The notes under the pieces are model-generated. The model searched no databases and was not told the origin of the DNA. It saw nothing but the letters and a program-made list of their open reading frames with translations. The translations under genes and the position numbers were made by a program. From Lachnospiraceae bacterium (GTDB lineage Bacteria > Bacillota > Clostridia > Lachnospirales > Lachnospiraceae): a stretch of 64,000 nucleotides of DNA. Numbering within the stretch: the stretch's first letter is position 1; each line of letters starts with the position of its first letter. The DNA lies in NCBI GenBank assembly GCA_024403455.1, contig JAKSRR010000003.1, forward strand, positions 1-64,000. Direction: 5' to 3'. Below, one piece after another: positions 52,289 to 61,258 of this stretch.

Positions 52289-54649
52289 TTACAGTTTCAG
52301 AATCTTCTTAATCATGCCTTCTAATTCATCCCCATGAATCGGTTTAGGTAAATAATCGTCGAATCCTGCATTACGATATAGCTCTTCCGCACCTTTAATA
52401 GCATTTGCCGTCAAGGCCACCACAGGCGTATTCTCGTTTATACATCCATCGATTGCTCTCATATTTGCTAACGCTTCTATACCATCCATAACAGGCATCA
52501 TATGATCCAAAAAGATAATATCATACTTCTGTTGCCTTACCTTATTCAGCATCTCTTCACCGCTGACAGCAAGCTCTACATGTACCTTGGTCTTCTTCAA
52601 TAAGCCTCTAACCACTTTTAGGTTCACATCATTATCATCAACTACCAGAACCCATACATCCGGTGCCTCGAATGATGGTACATAAGCGACCTCGCCAAGA
52701 AGTTTCTCCTTAGCTCTTTCCTTATAGTCTCCAATTGGCTTGTAATTGTCGACTTTCATAGGCAATGTAATAATAAATTCTGATCCTCTTCCATATTCGC
52801 TAAGTACGATGATATTACCTCCCATCATCTCTACAAAGCTCTTGGTAATCGCAAGCCCCAGGCCTGTTCCCTCAATCATGGCATTCGCTTTTTCATCCGT
52901 TCTACTGAATTTACTAAACAGCTTGTCAAATTCGTCGGATTTAATACCTCTTCCCGTATCCTTCACACGAACTTCTAGTTCCACCGCTTCATCGAATTCT
53001 CTTCCTTTTTTCTTGATAGCGAGGCTTATCTCGCCTTTATCTGTGTATTTTACTGCATTAGTAAGCAGATTTAAGAGAATCTGTCTAAACTTTGTCCCAT
53101 CACCATAAAGCCCTATTGGAATGCTCGGATCGACACTTACTCCAAATGATAATCCCTTATCCTTTGCCTTTACGTCCGTAATCGTTTCTACATCATGCAG
53201 CAGCATAACAAAATCATAAGAAATCTCATTTAATTCCATATTTCCAGATTCAATTTTTGAAAAATCAAGAATATCATTTATGATTTCCAGCAGATTTTCA
53301 CTCGCCTCTTTAACATCAACGGCATACTTCTTCACTTCATCATTTATGGCTTCTCGCAAAATTAGCTCATTCATGCCCATAATGGCATTTACCGGTGTTC
53401 TGATTTCATGACTCATATTTGCTAAAAAAGAGGATTTTAATTCGTTTTCCCGCTCTGCTCTAGCTGCGTTTTTCTCTGAAAGTCCCATTTGATGAATGGA
53501 CTGGAAAATACACATCACCATCAGGAAAAACATACCTAACAAGAGAAATACACCATCCATGGTAACGGAAGCTTTCCCCGGCAAGTTCATATGAATTATT
53601 TCCACAATTCCAAACAGTGCCGTACCCAAAAATCCGCGATATACGATTCTATTCTCTTCTACCAATTTCTTTCGATAATCTATGATAATCGTAATAAACA
53701 TCAACAGAATCGCTGCAATAATACAACACTGCATTTCAAGCAGAGTATCTAAGAAACTAACTGTTTCTGTAAAATGTAGTATCGAAACGATGAGATCATT
53801 TAGTAAAAGAACAATCCCCAGAATGTTATAAGCCGTCTGGTATCTTTTACGCTGAATCATATTTAGGTAACACATGAAAGGGAATGGTATTGCTAGGACA
53901 AAGAAGTAAGCAAGCATACCAGGAACAAAGTTTACCCTAAAGAAATAATAGGAAATAATATTATCAAATAGTTCCCACAGTGCCACATTAGTAAAACCAA
54001 CACTAAGCACAATCGTATTACTAAACTTTCGATTCTTCTGCGAAATAAATATACCTAATAAAAGAACCATAATAGATAGGAACAGCAATACCAAAGATAG
54101 GACAAACTTAATGCCATACTGACTCGCTAGGAACCAGAATATTCCCAGACCATCTCCAATATAAATCGAAGGTAATGATCCATTAGCCTGCTTCACATCA
54201 CAGCGATACAGCATAATCTTCTTTCCTGCGTCTTCTGGCGTAAGCTTCACCTCAACAAACGCAGGAGACAAAGTATCTCCCGGAAATGGATTATCTAAAT
54301 TATCAAAACTAAATCGTAGCTTACCATCAATATAAATATCTGTGGATCTGCCTGTGGTCATAACAAGATTGGCACCTCCTGGAATCTCAGAAGGAAGCAC
54401 ATTGGTTAATATAACAGGTTCCCCATAAGGCGTCCCCAAATGCTGCCCCATTTGAATTTCTTCTCGCTTTCCATTATCTCGCTCGGCAATCCACCCTTCA
54501 TTAAACAACCTGCAGCTCGTTTCTACATACTGATTCCTATGTTTATATATGTTTGTCCAACAAATCGTAACAACAAACAATGTCAAAGTAAAAAAGGAAA
54601 CCGCAGTTCCTACAATAATTGCCAATATTTTATTCGTATTTTCTTTCAT
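52289..54649 (-). CDS. Hybrid histidine kinase with receiver domain
   Basis: A 786-residue membrane kinase. One N-terminal helix (about 8-30), an outside domain (40-170) of the 7TMR-DISM-ligand kind, about seven helices (175-390), HisKA with FLANMSHEIRTPVNAIMGMN (His414), HATPase_c (about 520-645: N box LNLLTNAVKYT, GRGIKSDEFDKLF, GTGLGLAITKSFVE), and a C-terminal receiver with VLVVDDNDVNLKVV and LDHMMPVMDG carrying the phosphoacceptor. No output domain, so it must pass phosphate to a separate HPt/regulator or act by itself. Divergent from the phosphatase gene, with promoters 16 bp apart. Confidence 0.94.
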   Translation of the reverse strand: MKENTNKILAIIVGTAVSFFTLTLFVVTICWTNIYKHRNQYVETSCRLFNEGWIAERDNGKREEIQMGQHLGTPYGEPVILTNVLPSEIPGGANLVMTTGRSTDIYIDGKLRFSFDNLDNPFPGDTLSPAFVEVKLTPEDAGKKIMLYRCDVKQANGSLPSIYIGDGLGIFWFLASQYGIKFVLSLVLLFLSIMVLLLGIFISQKNRKFSNTIVLSVGFTNVALWELFDNIISYYFFRVNFVPGMLAYFFVLAIPFPFMCYLNMIQRKRYQTAYNILGIVLLLNDLIVSILHFTETVSFLDTLLEMQCCIIAAILLMFITIIIDYRKKLVEENRIVYRGFLGTALFGIVEIIHMNLPGKASVTMDGVFLLLGMFFLMVMCIFQSIHQMGLSEKNAARAERENELKSSFLANMSHEIRTPVNAIMGMNELILREAINDEVKKYAVDVKEASENLLEIINDILDFSKIESGNMELNEISYDFVMLLHDVETITDVKAKDKGLSFGVSVDPSIPIGLYGDGTKFRQILLNLLTNAVKYTDKGEISLAIKKKGREFDEAVELEVRVKDTGRGIKSDEFDKLFSKFSRTDEKANAMIEGTGLGLAITKSFVEMMGGNIIVLSEYGRGSEFIITLPMKVDNYKPIGDYKERAKEKLLGEVAYVPSFEAPDVWVLVVDDNDVNLKVVRGLLKKTKVHVELAVSGEEMLNKVRQQKYDIIFLDHMMPVMDGIEALANMRAIDGCINENTPVVALTANAIKGAEELYRNAGFDDYLPKPIHGDELEGMIKKILKL

Positions 54650-54738
54650 ATAACAGTTCTCCTGTCACAAAGTAACATGATGCGATGAGCAATCTTCCCC
54701 ATTCTTCTGAGCTTTTGCCCCTAGTATCATATTATAAA

Positions 54739-54747
54739 ATTATACCA
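54739..54747 (-). promoter_or_regulatory. Hybrid kinase promoter (extended -10)
   Basis: Minus-strand TGGTATAAT (hexamer 54739-54744), about 90 nt upstream of the kinase start. Confidence 0.5.
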
Positions 54748-54757
54748 AAATACAACG

Positions 54758-54766
54758 TGTTATAAT
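54758..54766 (+). promoter_or_regulatory. Phosphatase gene promoter (extended -10)
   Basis: Plus-strand TGTTATAAT (hexamer 54761-54766). It overlaps in space with the divergent kinase promoter, and its start site would fall within the first palindrome. Confidence 0.5.
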
Positions 54767-54768
54767 GT

Positions 54769-54799
54769 AAACTATAGTTTCTGAAAGAAACTATAGTTT
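54769..54799 (+). promoter_or_regulatory. Tandem AAACTATAGTTT palindromes (operator or hairpin)
   Basis: Two identical 12-bp perfect palindromes at 54769-54780 and 54788-54799, 19 bp start to start. As RNA the two copies also pair with each other as a 13-bp stem (AAACTATAGTTTC) with a TGAAA loop. Centred on the expected transcription start. Confidence 0.55.
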
Positions 54800-54804
54800 A
54801 ACGA

Positions 54805-54850
54805 GCAACAAGCGCAGCGGTTGCGAGTATTCTTTAATAAGCAACAAGCG
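54805..54850 (+). repeat. Direct repeat GCAACAAGCG in the phosphatase leader
   Basis: GCAACAAGCG occurs at 54805-54814 and again at 54841-54850, within the 5' leader about 35-80 nt before the ATG. Confidence 0.5.
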
Positions 54851-54882
54851 TACAACAAACACTAACCAAGGAGTAAACTTCT

Positions 54883-55644
54883 ATGAGAATTTTGTTTATC
54901 AGACATGGCGATCCTGATTATGTACATGATAGCCTAACAGAAGTTGGAAAAAAGGAGGCAGAAGCACTCTCTCAAAAACTGATTCATGAGAAAATGGATT
55001 ACCTTTACTCCTCTCCACTCGGAAGAGCTAAGGAAACGGCAGAATATACGCTATCTAAACTAGGACGCACCGCTAAAGAGTATGACTTTCTAAGAGAATT
55101 CTGGGCGACGCTTCGACTAAATGAAGATCCCCTGTTACAAGAACTCTACCCTGAAATTCGCGAAGACGGAAAACGTATCGTATGGGATATGCTTCCATTC
55201 GGCTGGAAGGACGATCCCAATTACTATCGCAGAGATACCTTAAAGGATACCATCATTGCTAAACATGGTGACTTAATAGAGTGCCTCGAGATTGCTGAAA
55301 ATGGATTCGATGCGCTTCTTGAAACCCATGGATATAAACGAAAAGGGAACTTATATCTCTGCGAAGACGGCAATAATGATACCATCGCTATCTTCTGCCA
55401 TTTTGGAATTACCTGCGTCATCCTTGCCCATCTTTGGAATATGTCTCCCTTCGTGCTCTGGCACACACTAGCTATGGCGCCTACCTCCATCACAGAGGTC
55501 TACACCGAGGAACGCAAAAAAGGTGAAGTATGCTTTCGTGCAGCAAAGATTGGAGACTGCTCTCATCTTTATGCGGCGGGAATTACCCCTTCCTTTTCCG
55601 CAAGATTCTGTGAGTCCTTCGAAAACGATTGGGAACGCCATTAA
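54883..55644 (+). CDS. Histidine phosphatase family protein
   Basis: A 253-residue cytosolic enzyme of the phosphoglycerate-mutase-like superfamily. RHG motif in LFIRHGDPDY (catalytic His at residue 8), YSSPLGRAKETAEYT (Arg for phosphate), and the second histidine in IFCHFGITCVI. Substrate could be a sugar phosphate, a nucleotide or a phosphoprotein; the family is broad. The insertion at residues 75-150 (FWATLRLNEDPLLQELYPEIRE) is longer than in plain GpmB-like proteins. CAAGGAG is 8 nt before the ATG. It is divergent from the hybrid kinase, possibly co-regulated. Confidence 0.9.
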   Translation: MRILFIRHGDPDYVHDSLTEVGKKEAEALSQKLIHEKMDYLYSSPLGRAKETAEYTLSKLGRTAKEYDFLREFWATLRLNEDPLLQELYPEIREDGKRIVWDMLPFGWKDDPNYYRRDTLKDTIIAKHGDLIECLEIAENGFDALLETHGYKRKGNLYLCEDGNNDTIAIFCHFGITCVILAHLWNMSPFVLWHTLAMAPTSITEVYTEERKKGEVCFRAAKIGDCSHLYAAGITPSFSARFCESFENDWERH

Positions 55645-55703
55645 CTCTGCGTAGTTTCCAACATAAGCATCCATATAGAAACCAGCCCCACTTGGCGCAA
55701 AGA

Positions 55704-55732
55704 AAAGGCCATCAGAACTTCTGATGGCCTTT
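55704..55732. terminator. Bidirectional terminator between phosphatase and carB
   Basis: AAAGGCCATCAG-aactt-CTGATGGCCTTT, 12-bp perfect stem, with TTTCTTTT on the plus side and CTTTTCTTT on the minus side. Confidence 0.9.
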
Positions 55733-55755
55733 CTTTTATCATCTCACTTTTTTAA

Positions 55756-58700
55756 TTACTCGATTTCAGCGTGGAACTGCTGTAAGCTCTTAACCTCACC
55801 GGTACCCTTCTGCATTGCACGAATACCCTCTACGGAAGCCTTTGCTGCTGCCATAGTAGTCATATAAGGGATACCATTCTTGATTGCTCCCTTACGTACA
55901 TACGCATCATCAGAAGAACCGTCAGGCGTATTGATAATAAGCTGTACTTCCTTATTGGTGATGGAATCTAAGATATTCGGTCTACCCTGGTTCAGCTTAT
56001 AAACCTTAGTATTTTCGATACCAGCCTGAGAAATCAAATCGCTGGTTCCGCCAGTAGCAATAATCTTAAAGCCGAGCTCGTGAAGACCCTTAGCAACCTC
56101 AACAACCTCATCCTTATCTCTGTCGTTAACGGAGATCAATGCAGTACCTGTTACAGGTAACTTTGTCTTAGTAGCTTCCTGCGCCTTGAAGAATGCTTCA
56201 CCAAAGTCTGCAGCCATACCAAGAACTTCACCGGTAGAACGCATCTCAGGTCCAAGTAAGGGGTCAACCTCCTGGAACATATTGAAGGGGAATACCGCTT
56301 CTTTAACACCGCAGTGCTTAAACTGCTTATCCTTAAGATCCTTCACAGGAGACTCTTTGCCAGTATACTTTGCAGTCATAATCTCCGTAGCAAGAGGAAC
56401 CATTCCAATACCGCAAACCTTAGATACTAAAGGCACAGTACGAGAAGCTCTAGGATTTGCTTCCAGAACATAAAGTACATCATCCTCGATAGCGTACTGC
56501 ATGTTCATAAGACCTACAACACCCATTTCCTTTGCGATCTTCTTGGTGTATTCCTTAATGAGTGCAACATTCTTCTCAGAAATATTCTTAGAAGGAAGAA
56601 CACACGCAGAGTCACCAGAGTGAACACCGGCAAGCTCGATGTGTTCCATAACAGCGGGAACGAATACATTCTCACCATCAGAGATTGCATCAGCCTCACA
56701 CTCTAATGCGTGATGTAAGAATCTATCAATTAGGATAGGTCTGTCAGGTGTAACACCTACAGCTGCTGCCATATATACCTTCATATGATCATCGTCATAT
56801 ACAACTTCCATACCACGTCCACCAAGTACATAGGAAGGACGAACCATGACAGGATAGCCGATCTTATTAGCAATCGCAATAGCCTCATCAACCGTTACTG
56901 CCATTCCTGACTCAGGCATAGGAATGCCTAACTTATCCATCATTGCACGGAATAAATCTCTGTCTTCCGCAAGATCGATGGTCTCAGGTGTGGTACCTAA
57001 AATATTAACGCCATTTGCCTTTAATGCAGCTGCAAGGTTCAAAGGAGTCTGTCCACCAAACTGTGCAATTACACCAAGAGGCTTTTCCTTCGCATGGATA
57101 GAAAGAACATCTTCCAGAGTAAGAGGCTCAAAGTAAAGCTTATCAGAGGTATCATAGTCTGTAGATACTGTCTCAGGGTTGCAGTTTACGATGATGGTTT
57201 CGAAGCCAAGCTTCTTCAGCGCCTGTGCAGCATGTACGCAGCAATAGTCAAATTCGATACCCTGACCAATTCTGTTAGGACCACCACCAAGAATCATAAT
57301 CTTCTTCTCATTGGTGGAAGCAGGTGCATCATCTTCCTTCTTAATATTGTAGGAAGAATAGTAGTAAGCACTGTCGGGAGTACCAGATACATGTACACCT
57401 TCCCAGCACTCTTCAATACCATAAGACAAACGTGCCTTACGAATTTCATCTTCGGAAACTTCCAAAAGACCTGCAAGATACTTATCAGAGAATCCATCCT
57501 GCTTAGCCTGCAGAAGAACTTCCTTCGCAGGAACACTGCCCTTCATAGCCTTTAAGGACTCTTCTTCTTCCACAAGTTCCTTCATCTGCTCAATGAAGTA
57601 AGGCTTAATCTTTGTCATATCGTAAAGTTCTTCTACGGTAGCACCCTTACGAAGTGCTTCGTACATAACGAACTGTCTCTGAGAAGTAGGAACATGAAGC
57701 TTTGCAAGAAGTTCTTCCTTGGTAAGCTCGCCATAGTTCTTTGCACCGCCAAGACCATACTGACCAATCTCAAGGGATCTGATTGCCTTCTGGTAAGCTT
57801 CCTTGTAGGTCTTACCAATACTCATAACCTCGCCTACTGCACGCATCTGTGTGCCCAGCTTATCTTCAGCACCCTTAAACTTCTCAAATGCCCAACGAGC
57901 AAACTTGATAACAACATAATCTCCAGAAGGAACATAATTATCAAGGGTACCGTACTTACCACACTCAATATCCTTCAAATCAAGACCAGCTGCCAGCATT
58001 GCAGAAACTAATGCAATAGGGAAACCAGTTGCCTTAGAAGCAAGCGCGGAGGAACGAGAAGTACGAGGATTAATCTCAATAACGATGATTCTACCAGTCT
58101 CGGTGTTACGAGCGAACTGAACGTTGGTACCACCAATAACCTGAATAGCATCTACAATCTTATATGCCTGTCTCTGGAGTTCCTTTTGAACATCTTCAGA
58201 AATGGTAAGCATCGGTGCTGAACAGAAGGAATCACCAGTATGCACACCAAGAGGATCAATATTTTCAATGAAGCATACGGTAATCATCTTACCAGTAGCA
58301 TCACGTACAACTTCAAGCTCTAACTCTTCCCAACCAAGAACAGATTCTTCTACGAGTACCTGTCCAACTAAGGAAGCAGCAAGACCACGCTCACATACGG
58401 TCTTTAACTCTTCTACATTGTATACAAGACCGCCGCCGGCACCACCCATGGTATAAGCGGGACGAAGAACAACAGGGTAACCAAGCTCATCTGCAATCTT
58501 TAATGCATCCTCTACAGAGTATGCTACTTCAGATCTTGCCATTTCGATTCCTAAGGAATCCATGGTCTTCTTAAACTCAATACGGTCTTCACCACGCTCA
58601 ATAGCATCTACCTGAACACCGATTACCTTTACGCCATATTTATCGAGGATACCCTTCTGATAAAGCTCAGAAGCAAGGTTTAATCCGGTCTGTCCACCAA

Positions 58701-58968
58701 GGTTAGGAAGCAGTCCATCAGGTCTTTCCTTTGCAATAATAGCTTCAATTCGCTCTACATTTAATGGCTCGATATAGGTAACATCTGCCATTCCAGGGTC
58801 TGTCATAATGGTCGCAGGGTTGGAGTTTACTAAGACAATCTCATAACCAAGCTTACGAAGTGCCTTACAAGCCTGGGTACCAGAGTAGTCGAACTCGCAT
58901 GCCTGACCAATAATGATAGGACCAGAGCCAATAATCAGAATCTTGTGAATGTCCTCTCTTTTTTTCAT
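55756..58968 (-). CDS. carB: Carbamoyl phosphate synthase large subunit
   Basis: Makes carbamoyl phosphate from bicarbonate, ATP and ammonia for arginine and pyrimidine synthesis. The 1070 residues have the two homologous ATP-grasp halves, marked by LIIGSGPIIIGQACEFDYSG and LGGGPNRIGQGIEFDYC, the carboxylate-coordinating EINPRTSRSSALASKAT and EANPRASRTVPLVSKV, and a C-terminal MGS-like allosteric domain. Start at 58968: AAGAGGA 5 nt upstream; the frame to 59022 is unsupported. The small subunit carA is not adjacent in this window. Regulation by a leader hairpin is possible. Confidence 0.97.
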   Translation of the reverse strand: MKKREDIHKILIIGSGPIIIGQACEFDYSGTQACKALRKLGYEIVLVNSNPATIMTDPGMADVTYIEPLNVERIEAIIAKERPDGLLPNLGGQTGLNLASELYQKGILDKYGVKVIGVQVDAIERGEDRIEFKKTMDSLGIEMARSEVAYSVEDALKIADELGYPVVLRPAYTMGGAGGGLVYNVEELKTVCERGLAASLVGQVLVEESVLGWEELELEVVRDATGKMITVCFIENIDPLGVHTGDSFCSAPMLTISEDVQKELQRQAYKIVDAIQVIGGTNVQFARNTETGRIIVIEINPRTSRSSALASKATGFPIALVSAMLAAGLDLKDIECGKYGTLDNYVPSGDYVVIKFARWAFEKFKGAEDKLGTQMRAVGEVMSIGKTYKEAYQKAIRSLEIGQYGLGGAKNYGELTKEELLAKLHVPTSQRQFVMYEALRKGATVEELYDMTKIKPYFIEQMKELVEEEESLKAMKGSVPAKEVLLQAKQDGFSDKYLAGLLEVSEDEIRKARLSYGIEECWEGVHVSGTPDSAYYYSSYNIKKEDDAPASTNEKKIMILGGGPNRIGQGIEFDYCCVHAAQALKKLGFETIIVNCNPETVSTDYDTSDKLYFEPLTLEDVLSIHAKEKPLGVIAQFGGQTPLNLAAALKANGVNILGTTPETIDLAEDRDLFRAMMDKLGIPMPESGMAVTVDEAIAIANKIGYPVMVRPSYVLGGRGMEVVYDDDHMKVYMAAAVGVTPDRPILIDRFLHHALECEADAISDGENVFVPAVMEHIELAGVHSGDSACVLPSKNISEKNVALIKEYTKKIAKEMGVVGLMNMQYAIEDDVLYVLEANPRASRTVPLVSKVCGIGMVPLATEIMTAKYTGKESPVKDLKDKQFKHCGVKEAVFPFNMFQEVDPLLGPEMRSTGEVLGMAADFGEAFFKAQEATKTKLPVTGTALISVNDRDKDEVVEVAKGLHELGFKIIATGGTSDLISQAGIENTKVYKLNQGRPNILDSITNKEVQLIINTPDGSSDDAYVRKGAIKNGIPYMTTMAAAKASVEGIRAMQKGTGEVKSLQQFHAEIE

Positions 58969-58993
58969 TTCTATCCTCTTTTCTTGCATACAA

Positions 58994-59019
58994 ACGCAGC
59001 AAAAAAAGGGAGGCTGCGT
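58994..59019 (-). promoter_or_regulatory. Hairpin in the carB leader
   Basis: ACGCAGC (59013-59019) pairs with GCTGCGT (58994-59000) around a 12-nt pyrimidine loop ending in T7. It ends about 25 nt before the ATG. No PyrR-type anti-antiterminator is apparent. Confidence 0.4.
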
Positions 59020-59044
59020 CATTGCAAAATATTTTTTTCAAATT

Positions 59045-59053
59045 ATTATAACA
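59045..59053 (-). promoter_or_regulatory. Probable carB promoter (extended -10)
   Basis: Minus-strand TGTTATAAT (hexamer 59045-59050), about 75 nt before the carB ATG. Confidence 0.5.
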
Positions 59054-59171
59054 TTATTCCTACAAAATATCTACGAAAAAATCATTCGAAACAATGTTTA
59101 TTTGTGTTTTTTCCCAAATTATCGGCGCATTGGGTACAATATATAGTGCCGTCGGCTAAAGGGGAACAACA

Positions 59172-61253
59172 CTAGGCATTCTCGGCCTTCTGTTTTGCCA
59201 AGAATGGCTCCAAATACAACTGCTTTGCAATCGCAAGAAGTTCTGCATCTACCTTTCCAAACTGGGCTTCTTCATCTAAGATGTCAAAAGCCACTGGAAT
59301 AGGCTTTGCTTTCTTGTATGGTCTGTCATCAGCAACCAGTGCATCATAGATATCCATAATGGTAAGAATTCTAGTCAGCGTATCTAATTCCTCCGCCTTT
59401 AGCCCCTTCGGATATCCTTTACCATTTAATACTTCATGATGGTTACTTGCCATAGCACGTACCCTGTCAAATTCACTGCAAAACTTCACATGGCTTAATA
59501 TCTTATCCGTAAAGGTTACATGGCTCTGAATGGTAGCTCTTTCTTCATCAGAAAGCGTACCTGCCTTGATATGGATGCTGTCGGACTCTTCTTTAGTAAT
59601 ATACGGAAGAACGGTTCCATCTTCCAAGGTGTACGTCTCTTCCAGCAGTACATCCGCCTCTGCAAAATCCTCCGGTTTTAATGGTTTACCACAGTTATAA
59701 AGCCCTAACTTCCCAAGAAATGCATCGATTTTCTCAGTTTTCTCCAAAACCACCAACGCATCTGCCTTTCCCGCCAGAACATCTCGTTCCATGAGCACCT
59801 TAATATAGGCCAGTCGATCCTTAATCTGCTTCTCTCTGTCTCCTAGTTTGGTGGGCTTATCCATAACTTCAATAGGTACATCCATTTTTCCAACATCGTG
59901 AAGCATGGCTGCCAAATAAAGCTGCTTGCGGTCGGCTTTGCTAAAATGCAGTTCCGTCTTTCCAGCCTTATAAAGTTCGTTGATATAATCCACCATTTCA
60001 ACACTTCGAATAGCTACATTTTTCGTATGGCTGGCATTATAGGGAGTTCTTCCATCAATCGCCTCTGCCATAGCATCTGCCATGGAAAACAATGTTTCCT
60101 GCAATTCCTCTGCCTTACGCTTCTGCATTTCAATATATTTCACAAGCACCAGCACAAGAAATTCTAGTACAAAACTAAGGGGCGTATATAAGACACTTAA
60201 TTTGTAGTGGAAAGTAGCATAAAGTCCCATGCATAAAAGAATATATCCTAGAACAAACACGGGCAGGAATATAACACCACGGCTCAGTCGTTTGGAATAA
60301 ACCAGCATTGCAAATCCAATGCTAAGAGCTACTGTTAATATAATTTGCATCCACAAAGGAACACTCCCTGCCTCTTTTCCAGAAAGCAGCGCCCAAATGG
60401 TGTTTGCGTGAATCTCCACACCGTACATGTTTCTCTTATGGTCAATAGGAACACTGTAAGCATCTCGCATGCCTTCCTCATAGGCACCAATTAGTACAAT
60501 GGAATCAGCAAAGTAACTTCCCTTTACCTTTCCTGACAGAACAGAAGACATGGGTATTTTCTCAAAATCTCCTGGAACTCCTGTATAGACCAAATCAAAA
60601 ACAACATCCCTGTCAAAATTAGCCTTCGGAAATGCCTCTGGATTCATCTCATAAAACTTCTTTGCGATTTCATACGCAAAATTGGCATAACTCTGTTCTT
60701 CTGAATACAGCTGCGAATAAACCTTTCGAACGTATCCGTCTTCATCTAATACCACATTGGTGAATCCGTGGCTTGCGCCTTCCTGCAGCGCATCGTATGC
60801 TTTAGCTTCACTACTAACATAATTTACTGCCTCATAGGTATCCCCCTCCATCACAATCTTCGTTGCAAATTCGAGCTGTGATGCCAATACAACATTCCCC
60901 GCCTCTTTTACTGCACGGGCTAGCTCTCTATCAGCTTCCGAGTCATCCGTTCCGGAGAATACAAAATCGAATCCTATAATGAGCGGCGCATTCTCTTTAT
61001 CTTCCATAAGTATGTCAACTAGTTTTGCAAAATAGCTTCTGTTCCAATTAGAATAAGGCCCTAACTGTGCCAAAGACTCCTCATCCACACCAATAATTTT
61101 TACGTTCCAGGGTATGGCTGCTTCTTTCTGATACATTTTGTCTTCAAAGCTACTTTCAACTTCTAAAAATGATTTAAATAAAAGCATCAGCACGACCACA
61201 ATCGTTACTGGCAACGCATAAATAAGACTTTTCCAAAGGGGATTCTTTTTCAT
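59172..61253 (-). CDS. CHASE2/HD-GYP membrane protein
   Basis: A 693-residue protein: one N-terminal helix (about 6-28), an outside CHASE2 sensor (about 30-290; KIIGVDEESLAQLGPY, PLIIGFDFVFSGTDDSEAD, GVEIHANTIWALLSG), three helices (about 300-375), and an HD-GYP domain (about 390-690) with AAMLHDVGKMDVP (HD), SNHHEVLNGKGYPKGL (HHE and GYP) and TIMDIYDALVADDRPYKKA. HD-GYP domains hydrolyse cyclic-di-GMP. An insertion of about 110 residues lies between the first HD and the HHE motif. The ATG at 61253 follows the fecR-like stop by 5 nt; a TTG frame to 61268 would overlap. CHASE2 proteins often pair with FecR proteins, as here. Confidence 0.93.
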   Translation of the reverse strand: MKKNPLWKSLIYALPVTIVVVLMLLFKSFLEVESSFEDKMYQKEAAIPWNVKIIGVDEESLAQLGPYSNWNRSYFAKLVDILMEDKENAPLIIGFDFVFSGTDDSEADRELARAVKEAGNVVLASQLEFATKIVMEGDTYEAVNYVSSEAKAYDALQEGASHGFTNVVLDEDGYVRKVYSQLYSEEQSYANFAYEIAKKFYEMNPEAFPKANFDRDVVFDLVYTGVPGDFEKIPMSSVLSGKVKGSYFADSIVLIGAYEEGMRDAYSVPIDHKRNMYGVEIHANTIWALLSGKEAGSVPLWMQIILTVALSIGFAMLVYSKRLSRGVIFLPVFVLGYILLCMGLYATFHYKLSVLYTPLSFVLEFLVLVLVKYIEMQKRKAEELQETLFSMADAMAEAIDGRTPYNASHTKNVAIRSVEMVDYINELYKAGKTELHFSKADRKQLYLAAMLHDVGKMDVPIEVMDKPTKLGDREKQIKDRLAYIKVLMERDVLAGKADALVVLEKTEKIDAFLGKLGLYNCGKPLKPEDFAEADVLLEETYTLEDGTVLPYITKEESDSIHIKAGTLSDEERATIQSHVTFTDKILSHVKFCSEFDRVRAMASNHHEVLNGKGYPKGLKAEELDTLTRILTIMDIYDALVADDRPYKKAKPIPVAFDILDEEAQFGKVDAELLAIAKQLYLEPFLAKQKAENA

Positions 61254-61258
61254 AATGA

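Noticed and set aside
58969-59050. PyrR attenuator or uracil-responsive leader of carB
   Set aside because: No anti-antiterminator consensus and no terminator with U-tract; only a plain hairpin.
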